Below, one piece after another: positions 5,147 to 10,464 of a stretch of DNA of 11,557 nt; the stretch's first letter is position 1; each line of letters starts with the position of its first letter. Both the position numbers and the translations under genes were made by a program. The notes under the pieces were generated by a model. That model made no database searches. It was not told the origin of the DNA and saw only the letters and a program-made list of their open reading frames with translations. Origin of the DNA: a bacterium (lineage in GTDB: Bacteria > Electryoneota > RPQS01). The stretch is taken from contig JAQTRJ010000037.1 of assembly GCA_028711875.1 (NCBI GenBank), forward strand, positions 1-11,557, written 5' to 3'.

Positions 5147-6190
5147 TCAGAAACGATTTATTTTATTCACGCCGCACTCCAGAATCGGTTCCAGGACTTC
5201 CCTGATCCGTTCCGCCGGCGAGAATTCCATGGTCACATCGAGCACCCGAAGCGGCAATTCCCCTGTCCATTCCGGCAAACGGATCGCATCCTTCGCGGTG
5301 GTAACGATGGCTTGTGCTCCAGCGTGAATTGCGCTGTGGATAACCTGTCGAATATCCCTGTGGCAAAAGTGGTGATGATCGCGAAATGCGCGCCCGCCTA
5401 CAACGTTTATTCTCATATTTTTTAATATATTATAAACTCTCGACGGTCGGGCAATGGAAGTCAGCAGAAAAACTGGTGTGGAAGGGTTTGTGGATAACTC
5501 GCAGGGAATGACCGTCTTCGGGCGAGCGGTTATCCACATCAGCCCCATCTCCCGAGCCAGCTTTTCGGCTTCCACAGCCGTCTCCCCCACACCGACCAAA
5601 ACGGATGCGCGCCGCAGCGATTCGGCTGGCTCGCGCAGCGGCCCCGCGGGAAGACACCAGCCGTTCCCCAGCGGAGACTCTCCGTCCACCAGAACCAGAT
5701 CGAGATCGCGGGCCAACCGGCGATGCTGAAATCCGTCGTCGAGGATAATCAGCCGCGCGCCAAGCTCTTGGGTCGCGTGCGCGGCGCTGAAAAAACGATC
5801 CGCGTGAACCACCACCGCCGCATTCGGCAGCGCGCGTTTGATCAGCAGCGGCTCGTCCCCGCACTCGCGATCATCCATCTGCGCTTCCACGACGACCAAG
5901 TCCGTGCGCGTGCGCCGATAGCCGCGGCTGAGCACGGCGATCGCGTTCGGCGCGGCCAGCTCGGGAGCGATCTCCGCGATGAGCTTACCCAGCGCGATTA
6001 CCGTCGGCGTCTTTCCGCTTCCGCCGACCACGATATTCCCGACCGAGATCACCGGCACGGAAGCGCGTCCCGCGCGCGCCCGATCAAAGCGCGCGTGATA
6101 GCGTCTCGCCAGCGCGCGATACGCGAGCGAGGCGGGCACGGTCAGCGGCGCGGGACAGGCCGGGCGGTCAGGCGGAAACTCGCCGCTCAA
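5147..6190 (-). CDS. lpxK: Tetraacyldisaccharide 4'-kinase
   Basis: LpxK phosphorylates the 4' position of the lipid A disaccharide at the inner membrane, the step that yields lipid IVA. The 347-residue protein shows the P-loop GNIVVGGSGKTP (residues ~51-62), LSRGYRR (~87-93), GDEPLLI (~111-117), DDGFQHRRLARDLDLVLVDG (~151-170), GNGWCLPAGPLREP, and the C-terminal FRDHHHF and TTAKDAIRL motifs. The start is taken as TTG at 6190, which overlaps the preceding gene's stop as TTGA and gives the family's usual length with a hydrophobic N-terminal segment. A GTG 17 codons further in is an alternative. The frame continues far upstream, but that part is antisense-like to the DUF5020 gene and is not LpxK. 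The segment 5405-5440 is strikingly A/T-rich with rare AUA/AGA codons, and three DnaA boxes lie nearby, yet the protein motifs are intact. Confidence 0.95.
   Translation of the reverse strand: MSGEFPPDRPACPAPLTVPASLAYRALARRYHARFDRARAGRASVPVISVGNIVVGGSGKTPTVIALGKLIAEIAPELAAPNAIAVLSRGYRRTRTDLVVVEAQMDDRECGDEPLLIKRALPNAAVVVHADRFFSAAHATQELGARLIILDDGFQHRRLARDLDLVLVDGESPLGNGWCLPAGPLREPAESLRRASVLVGVGETAVEAEKLAREMGLMWITARPKTVIPCELSTNPSTPVFLLTSIARPSRVYNILKNMRINVVGGRAFRDHHHFCHRDIRQVIHSAIHAGAQAIVTTAKDAIRLPEWTGELPLRVLDVTMEFSPAERIREVLEPILECGVNKINRF
5335..5538. other. DnaA-box cluster with A/T-rich core inside lpxK
   Basis: Three perfect TTATCCACA boxes lie within 204 bases: 5335-5343 and 5489-5497 (both on the minus strand) and 5530-5538 (plus strand). 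Between the first two, 5415-5436 is 22 consecutive A/T bases within 5408-5439 (28 of 32 A/T). Clustered DnaA boxes around an A/T-rich unwinding element are the hallmark of oriC or of a DnaA-titrating locus. The location within a coding sequence is odd, and function is unproven. Confidence 0.45.
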
Positions 6191-6885
6191 AAATCCACGC
6201 GCAGAAAAACTGTCGGATGAGTGTACCACGTGTGATAGGCGAAGCCGTTCTTTTCGGTGTACGCGCCGGTGAAATTGCGGGAGATTTCCAGTTCCATTCC
6301 GATCGCCCATGGCCCGCGCCGATACTGCAACTGCGGTTCGGCCTGCAGCGAGTTCGGCTGATCTCCCGTCTGATTCGAATTCACGTCCACATAGCCTAAG
6401 AATTCCAGCGGAGTCCTTCGGATCGGGCAATACCAGACCGCCGTCAATTGCCAGCCCAAGTCCGCCGCGAACTCCTGCCGCGCGAGCGCCTGCAATTCAA
6501 TCGCCGCCGGTCCGAGCGGAATCTCCGAAAGCGCGATTCCACCCAGCGCTGTGCGGGGAATTCCTTTGCCGAGCGCCGCGTCCGTGGGCAGCACGCCGTC
6601 ATTGTATTGCAGAGCGAGATTCCATTTCGCCTGTCGCATCCTGAGCACGAAAAAATTGCGCGCGATCTCGAAATAACTCGCCTGCTGCCCGGTCGAACCG
6701 AAATCGAAATCGGTGAAAAAGAATGTCGTGCCCCAGCGATCCTGCTCGAAAATTTCCACCGTGGACGTGAACAGATCGCGGTGAACATCGCGATGGAGCT
6801 GAAGGTTCGTCCACAGATTCTTCTCCTGCGCTCGCGGAGCGGAAGAACAAGCACAGAGAGCGAGTAGCAAAAGGAGATACTTCAT
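6187..6885 (-). CDS. DUF5020-like outer-membrane protein
   Basis: This 232-residue protein has a signal peptide (MKYLLLLLALCACSSAPRAQ; cleavage before or after the final Q, with LCAC as a weaker lipobox alternative). The mature part alternates polar and aromatic residues and includes STVEIFEQDRWGTTFFFTDF and ASYFEIARNFFV, which recall the DUF5020 family of small beta-barrel outer-membrane proteins in Bacteroidota. It ends in a beta-barrel-style aromatic residue (RVDF). The family assignment is from memory of motifs. The start is the second of two adjacent ATGs (6888 is the other). The frame extends upstream through palindromic repeats, but that stretch has no signal peptide and is judged non-coding. 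Its stop overlaps the lpxK TTG, so the two are probably coupled, which suggests an envelope role. Confidence 0.75.
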   Translation of the reverse strand: MKYLLLLLALCACSSAPRAQEKNLWTNLQLHRDVHRDLFTSTVEIFEQDRWGTTFFFTDFDFGSTGQQASYFEIARNFFVLRMRQAKWNLALQYNDGVLPTDAALGKGIPRTALGGIALSEIPLGPAAIELQALARQEFAADLGWQLTAVWYCPIRRTPLEFLGYVDVNSNQTGDQPNSLQAEPQLQYRRGPWAIGMELEISRNFTGAYTEKNGFAYHTWYTHPTVFLRVDF

Positions 6886-6940
6886 CATTCCGGTTTTGTT
6901 GGTTTGTCGAGGTTGTCCGGCACTCGACATTCTTCGCCGA

Positions 6941-7164
6941 GGCACCCGTCCTCGGGTGCCCGGAATCCTTCCGTCTTGTAGGGGCCGATTTATCGCGCCC
7001 GATTCATGCGTAGCGCTGCACTGCTGTGCGCCACTTCCCGCGGCGGCGAATCTCCCGATTCGCCCCACTTATTTCCCACTCTGTAGCGGCGCGATTCATC
7101 GCGCTCGTCTGTGGTTTCATCCCGACGTTTCGGGATGTTCTGTAGGGGCCGATTCATCGCGCCC
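6941..7164. repeat. Cluster of small palindromic hairpin repeats
   Basis: This 320-base gap between the secreted repeat protein and the DUF5020 gene is nearly all short hairpins. GGCACCCG/CGGGTGCC (6941-6960, loop TCCT), GGCGAATC/GATTCGCC (7045-7064, loop TCCC) and CATCCCGA/TCGGGATG (7118-7137, loop CGTT) are perfect 8-bp stems. Three units of the form GTAGNGGCNCGATTYATCGCGC lie near 6979, 7083 and 7142. A CGTAGCGCTGCACTGCTGTGC unit (7010-7030) leads into a 41-base stretch (7027-7067) identical to 9383-9423. No promoter or gene was recognised in it. Confidence 0.8.
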
Positions 7165-7175
7165 TCTTTTCTGCG

Positions 7176-7205
7176 TTCAGCTTTCAGCTCTTCAGTCTTT
7201 CAGCT
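7176..7205. repeat. Heptamer tract, unit TTCAGCT
   Basis: Two exact units (7176 and 7183) are followed by CTTCAGT and one more TTCAGCT (7199-7205) slightly out of phase. The tract abuts the stop codon of the secreted repeat protein (7208). Confidence 0.6.
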
Positions 7206-7207
7206 TT

Positions 7208-8674
7208 TTACTTCAAGAGCACCATCTTCCTCGTCTGCACAAATCCGTCCGTTTGCATACGGTACAAATACACTCCCGAAGCCAAACCCGATCCTTCGAA
7301 AACCACCGTGTGCATCCCCGCCGCTTGCACTTCATCCACCAAACTCGCCACTTCCTCTCCGAGGAGATTGAAGACCGCCAGCGTCACCCGGCTCGCTTTC
7401 GGCAGTTCATACCCAATCTGCGTCGTTGCATTGAAGGGATTCGGAAAATTCGGATGAAGCACGTACTCTTTCGGCGCAATCACGGAAATCGGCTCCGCGT
7501 CCAATTGATCCGGCCCCGTCTTCACCAGATAAAAATCAGTTTGGCCCGCGCCGAAAGACATGGTAGCACCCGCGATAATATAGCCTCCGTCGGCAGTCGG
7601 CTGAACGGAAAAAGCTCGGTCATCTCTATCCCCCCCATAGGTGCGCGTCCAGAATGTATCCCCTTGGCTATTCGTTTTTACCAACCAGCTATTCACCCAA
7701 GTTGGGGTACCCAAGCCGAAAGAGGTGGTAGATCCCGCGACAATATACCCACCATCAGCCGTCTGCCGAACGGAAAAGGCCTCCTCTCCATTGCTTCCCC
7801 CATAGGTGCGCGTCCATAGTGTGTCGCCTTGACTGTTTGTCTTCACAAGATAGAAATCTTCCGAGCCGGTAACAAAAGAATAGGTGTATCCTGCCACGAC
7901 ATAGCCTCCGTCGGTGGTCTGTTGAACGGAAAAAACGTCATCCCAATCGCTTCCTCCATACGTGCGCGTCCATAGCGTATCACCGAGGCTGTCCACCTTC
8001 ACCATATAGATGTCGGTGGACCCCGCACCGAAAGACTCGGTATGTCCCGCCACAATATAGCCGCCGTCCTCCGTCTGCTGAACGGAATAGGCCCAGTCCC
8101 AACTGCTCCCGCCATATGTACGCGTCCACAACGTGTCCCCCAAATTATCCGTCTTCACAACATAGAAATCATAGTACCCCGCGCCAAAAGACATGGTCCG
8201 CCCCGCAACGACATTGCCTCCATCCGTCGTCTGCTCAATGGAAAAAGCCTCTTCAACATTGCCCCCTCCATAGGTGCGTGTCCACAGTGAGTCTCCTTGG
8301 CTGTTTGTCTTCACCAAGTAGAAATCATCTTCGCCCGCACCGAAAGAATCGGTCCATCCCGCCACGACATAGCCTCCGTCGCTGGTCTGCTGAACAGAAT
8401 AGGCTTCTTCGTCGTCACTCCCCCCATACATCCGCGTCCAAAGCGTGTCCCCTTGGCTATTCGTCTTCACAAGATACATATCATATCCGCCTGTACCAAA
8501 GGAACTGGTGTATCCTGCTATGATATAGCCTCTGTCGGTTGTCTGCTGAACAGAATGGGCGCGATCATAGTCGCTCCCCCCATAAGTGCGCGTCCACAGC
8601 GTGTCGGGATAGGGCTGCGCCCACGCCGTGACCAGAAAAGAAATCGTAAGAAAAAGAATAGTGATCGCCTTCAT
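7208..8674 (-). CDS. Secreted seven-repeat (beta-propeller-like) protein with type IX-type C-terminal domain
   Basis: This 488-residue protein begins with a signal peptide (residues 1-19, cleavage after TAWA). Residues 24-390 are seven near-identical repeats of 52 residues (the sixth is 55), each running DTLWTRTYGGS, SVQQTTDGGYIVAG, SFGAG, DFYLVKTNSQG. Seven such units suggest a seven-bladed beta-propeller. Residues ~400-488 form the C-terminal sorting/FlgD-like Ig domain with FPNPFN (410-415), FNLLGEEV, GMHTVVFEG, ASGVYLYRMQ and a final RKMVLLK, typical of type IX secretion cargo or cell-surface proteins in FCB bacteria. The start ATG has GGGGAG 8 bases upstream, and a good promoter lies at 8705-8733. 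The ligand or role is unknown. Similar proteins occur in multi-copy families, and recombination between the 156-bp DNA repeats could change blade number. Confidence 0.93.
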   Translation of the reverse strand: MKAITILFLTISFLVTAWAQPYPDTLWTRTYGGSDYDRAHSVQQTTDRGYIIAGYTSSFGTGGYDMYLVKTNSQGDTLWTRMYGGSDDEEAYSVQQTSDGGYVVAGWTDSFGAGEDDFYLVKTNSQGDSLWTRTYGGGNVEEAFSIEQTTDGGNVVAGRTMSFGAGYYDFYVVKTDNLGDTLWTRTYGGSSWDWAYSVQQTEDGGYIVAGHTESFGAGSTDIYMVKVDSLGDTLWTRTYGGSDWDDVFSVQQTTDGGYVVAGYTYSFVTGSEDFYLVKTNSQGDTLWTRTYGGSNGEEAFSVRQTADGGYIVAGSTTSFGLGTPTWVNSWLVKTNSQGDTFWTRTYGGDRDDRAFSVQPTADGGYIIAGATMSFGAGQTDFYLVKTGPDQLDAEPISVIAPKEYVLHPNFPNPFNATTQIGYELPKASRVTLAVFNLLGEEVASLVDEVQAAGMHTVVFEGSGLASGVYLYRMQTDGFVQTRKMVLLK

Positions 8675-8704
8675 GATCGAATCTCCCCGATTGGTTCATG
8701 ATTC

Positions 8705-8733
8705 AATGTAGGTATGACCAACGCGAATGTCAA
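8705..8733 (-). promoter_or_regulatory. Sigma-70-type promoter of the secreted repeat protein
   Basis: On the minus strand, TTGACA (8733-8728) and TACATT (8710-8705) are separated by 17 bases. The start site would lie near 8698, giving a leader of about 25 bases that includes the GGGGAG ribosome-binding site. Confidence 0.72.
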
Positions 8734-8769
8734 CGGTGTCAGTACTTGCACTCCAGCCGATGATTCCTC

Positions 8770-8871
8770 TATCGCTCATCGCTTATCGCTTATCGCTTCG
8801 CCGATCCCTCATCCCTCTCCTCTCGCCTTTTTCTTCTTTTCCATTTGTAATTTGAAGTTTTGAGTTTTCTT
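8770..8871. repeat. Two heptamer tracts between divergent promoters
   Basis: 8770-8818 holds seven consecutive 7-base units: four of type YATCGCT (8770, 8777, 8784, 8791), one TCGCCGA, then TCCCTCA and TCCCTCT. 8844-8871 holds four more: TTTGTAA, TTTGAAG, TTTTGAG and TTTTCTT. The period of seven is kept while the unit sequence changes. The tracts fill the interval between the minus-strand promoter at 8733 and the plus-strand promoter at 8879. Confidence 0.7.
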
Positions 8872-8878
8872 TTCCCTC

Positions 8879-8907
8879 TTGACATTGATCCAGTAATATA
8901 CTATATT
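8879..8907 (+). promoter_or_regulatory. Strong sigma-70-type promoter with no obvious gene
   Basis: TTGACA (8879-8884), a 17-base spacer, and TATATT (8902-8907), facing the HAD gene 850 bases away. The predicted start coincides with an ATG at 8914 that opens an 8-codon ORF (MKWFSRTL, ending TAA at 8940) with no ribosome-binding site. The product may be a short RNA or the long leader of the downstream operon. Confidence 0.7.
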
Positions 8908-8960
8908 TCCAACATGAAATGGTTCTCGCGAACCTTATAATAAACATCACCGGCCCCATA

Positions 8961-9030
8961 TTCCCCCCGCTTCAGCGGGGGGATCAAGGGGGGCTTCTCT
9001 TCCTTCCCCCCCTTATTCTAAGGGGGGAAT
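8961..9030. repeat. C/G-rich hairpin element
   Basis: CCCCCCGC (8963-8970) pairs with GCGGGGGG (8975-8982) around TTCA. CCCCCCTTA (9007-9015) pairs with TAAGGGGGG (9019-9027) around TTC. A further G6 run (8988-8993) can pair with the C7 run. The element resembles the mobile-looking C6/G6 hairpin elements of other bacterial intergenic regions and is related to 9153-9235. Confidence 0.7.
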
Positions 9031-9066
9031 CGAAGCGCACGAAGATGCAGGGAACAAAGGTTCTTC

Positions 9067-9087
9067 TTCATCCTTCATCCCTCATCC
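9067..9087. repeat. Heptamer tract, unit TTCATCC
   Basis: Three consecutive units are present: TTCATCC at 9067 and 9074, and CTCATCC at 9081. This is the same unit as at 1977-2004, seven kilobases away. Confidence 0.75.
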
Positions 9088-9120
9088 TTCCTCGTGATGC
9101 CGACGCGGCCCCGCCCCACT

Positions 9121-9145
9121 CCTCTCGCTACGCACCGATATAAAG
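9121..9145. repeat. 25-bp direct repeat, copy 1
   Basis: The 25 bases starting CCTCTCGCTACGCACCGATA are repeated exactly at 9276-9300. The two copies flank the C/G-rich hairpin element at 9153-9235, seven bases to the left and about forty to the right. Confidence 0.88.
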
Positions 9146-9152
9146 AGTGTCA

Positions 9153-9235
9153 CCCCCCCTACCCCCCCAAAACCAGTTTTGGGGGGGAGAGAGTTTTCCC
9201 CCCAAATCTTCGATTTGGGGGGAATAAAAGGGGGG
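9153..9235. repeat. C/G-rich double-hairpin element
   Basis: Stem one pairs CCCCCCCAAAA (9162-9172) with TTTTGGGGGGG (9177-9187), loop CCAG, 11 bp perfect. Stem two pairs CCCCCCAAATC (9198-9208) with GATTTGGGGGG (9212-9222), loop TTC, 11 bp perfect. Outer C7 (9153-9159) and G6 (9230-9235) runs can close a three-way junction. No open reading frame or transposase is associated. Confidence 0.82.
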
Positions 9236-9275
9236 TTGGCTATGTTGCCGCCGAGAATCCCGCGCCCTTACCAGC

Positions 9276-9300
9276 CCTCTCGCTACGCACCGATATAAAG
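9276..9300. repeat. 25-bp direct repeat, copy 2
   Basis: Exact copy of 9121-9145. It is followed by GTTGTGCGATC and a perfect 8-bp hairpin TTCACGGA/TCCGTGAA near 9321-9351. Confidence 0.88.
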
Positions 9301-9364
9301 GTTGTGCGATCTTTGACATACTTCACGGAAAACCGCGCGGTCACTCCGTGAACCCACCGCTCCC

Positions 9365-9481
9365 CGTAGCGCCGCATGGATATGCGCCACTTCCCGCGGC
9401 GGCGAATCTCCCGATTCGCCCCAACGACCCTACCCGTAGCGCCGCACTGCTGTGCACTCTTCCGTAGCGCCGCATGGACAT
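9365..9481. repeat. CGTAGCGCCGCA hairpin repeat cluster
   Basis: Three units start with CGTAGCGCCGCA (about 9365, 9441 and 9466), and a fourth lies at 7010. Each continues into a small stem whose sequence differs but still pairs: GCAT/ATGC around GGAT, GCAC/GTGC around TGCT, and a degenerate ATG/CAT version. 9383-9423 is identical to 7027-7067 and contains the GGCGAATC/GATTCGCC hairpin. Confidence 0.78.
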
Positions 9482-9693
9482 CCACTCCCGCCGAGCCGGG
9501 TTCAGCGCCGACAGTGTCTCGACAACCACACCCTCCTCGCGCGCAACCCGGCCGGAATCCCGCCTAAAAAACGGGCTAATTGCGCCTCGCTTTCCCCGCC
9601 CGACAGAGACACCCGGCCGTGCGAAACTGCGATCTTCTGTTTTTCGCCTTTTCGCCTGCTCGCATTTGCTTCCCCCTTCCCCCCTCCAAGCCC

Positions 9694-9722
9694 TTGATTT
9701 TGTGCCGGAAAGGGGATAAATT
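9694..9722 (+). promoter_or_regulatory. Weak promoter candidate for the HAD operon
   Basis: TTGATT (9694-9699), a 17-base spacer, and TAAATT (9717-9722), each matching consensus at four of six positions. The position about 40 bases before the HAD start is right, but the match is ordinary. Between 9482 and 9693 I see no gene or clear signal. Confidence 0.35.
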
Positions 9723-9761
9723 GTTGAAATTGAATAAGCAAAAGATGACCGGGAAGCTCCT

Positions 9762-10460
9762 GTGAAACTCCTGATTTTCGATATAGATGGCACGCTGACG
9801 CACCTCGACGGAGCGACCCGTACCGCCTTTGACACCGCCTTTCTACGATTGTTCGGCAGAAACGCCCGGATCGCCGGAATCAAGATGCACGGCCGCACCG
9901 ACCCGATGATCTTCCGCGACTGCTATCGCGAAAGCGGCCTCGGCGACGACTGGCCAGACGCCTACGCGAAATTCCGCAGCATCTATATCGAAGAGCTTCC
10001 CGCGGCGATCCGCGCGCGCGGCGACAGCGTGCGACTCCATCTGGGCGTCCGCGAGTTGATCCGAGCGCTTCATGCGATGCCCGAGCGCGCCGCGCTGGCC
10101 CTCGGCACAGGCAACATGGAAGCCGGCGGTCGCGCGAAAATCGCCCACTTCGGACTGAACGACTTTTTTTCCGTAGGCGGTTTCGGCGACGACCACCACC
10201 AGCGAGTGGACATTCTGCGCGACGCGATCCGAAGCGCGGAAGCTCACTGGCGGCGAACCTTCGACGCGCACGACACGTGGGTGATCGGCGATACGCCCCA
10301 CGACGTCGAAGCGGGTCAAGCCCTCGGCCTGCGCACACTGGGAGTCGCGACCGGCGGCGCGTTTACGCTTACGGAACTTGCGGCCACTCAGCCCGACGCG
10401 CTGTTCGCGGATTTGTCCGACACGGATCAGGTGCTCCGTGTGTTCGGATTGAGATCGTAG
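9762..10460 (+). CDS. HAD-superfamily phosphatase, phosphoglycolate-phosphatase-like
   Basis: This 232-residue cytoplasmic hydrolase of the haloacid dehalogenase superfamily has motif I FDIDGTLT (D7 nucleophile, D9 acid/base), a helical cap inserted after residue ~15, motif II LGTGN (T116), motif III lysine K126 in GGRAKIAHFGL, and motif IV GDTPHD (D177, D181). The cap size and C1-type position match Gph/beta-phosphoglucomutase-like enzymes, but the substrate cannot be read from sequence. Phosphoglycolate or another small phosphate ester is the family default. The start is GTG at 9762, with GGGAAG about 5 bases upstream. It begins the plus-strand cluster and is followed after 4 bases by the EamA transporter. 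Confidence 0.92.
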   Translation: MKLLIFDIDGTLTHLDGATRTAFDTAFLRLFGRNARIAGIKMHGRTDPMIFRDCYRESGLGDDWPDAYAKFRSIYIEELPAAIRARGDSVRLHLGVRELIRALHAMPERAALALGTGNMEAGGRAKIAHFGLNDFFSVGGFGDDHHQRVDILRDAIRSAEAHWRRTFDAHDTWVIGDTPHDVEAGQALGLRTLGVATGGAFTLTELAATQPDALFADLSDTDQVLRVFGLRS

Positions 10461-10464
10461 TCTG

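Noticed and set aside
5415..5450. Internal minus-strand promoter (TATAAT in the A/T-rich part of lpxK)
   Set aside because: The nearest -35-like TTGCCC is only 14 bases away, too close for a sigma-70 promoter.
6191..6430. Upstream extension of lpxK by 80 codons
   Set aside because: It overlaps the DUF5020-like gene in another frame and has no LpxK similarity; the family length fits the TTG at 6190.
6891..7068. Upstream extension of the DUF5020-like frame
   Set aside because: This extension is translated hairpin repeat without ribosome-binding site; the signal peptide starts at 6885/6888.
6941..7164. CRISPR array
   Set aside because: The repeats are short hairpins of varied sequence with irregular spacing, no uniform spacers and no cas genes.
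6896..7819. Long plus-strand frame (307 codons) opposite the secreted repeat protein
   Set aside because: It runs through palindromic repeats and then mirrors the 52-residue repeats in antisense, so it has no independent support.
9121..9300. Insertion sequence bounded by target-site duplications
   Set aside because: There is no transposase frame and no terminal inverted repeats at the 25-bp borders; kept only as a repeat-flanked hairpin element.
9341..9898. Minus-strand frame of 185 codons across the HAD gene start
   Set aside because: It is low-complexity, crosses hairpin repeats and runs antisense to the HAD gene; no domain is recognisable.
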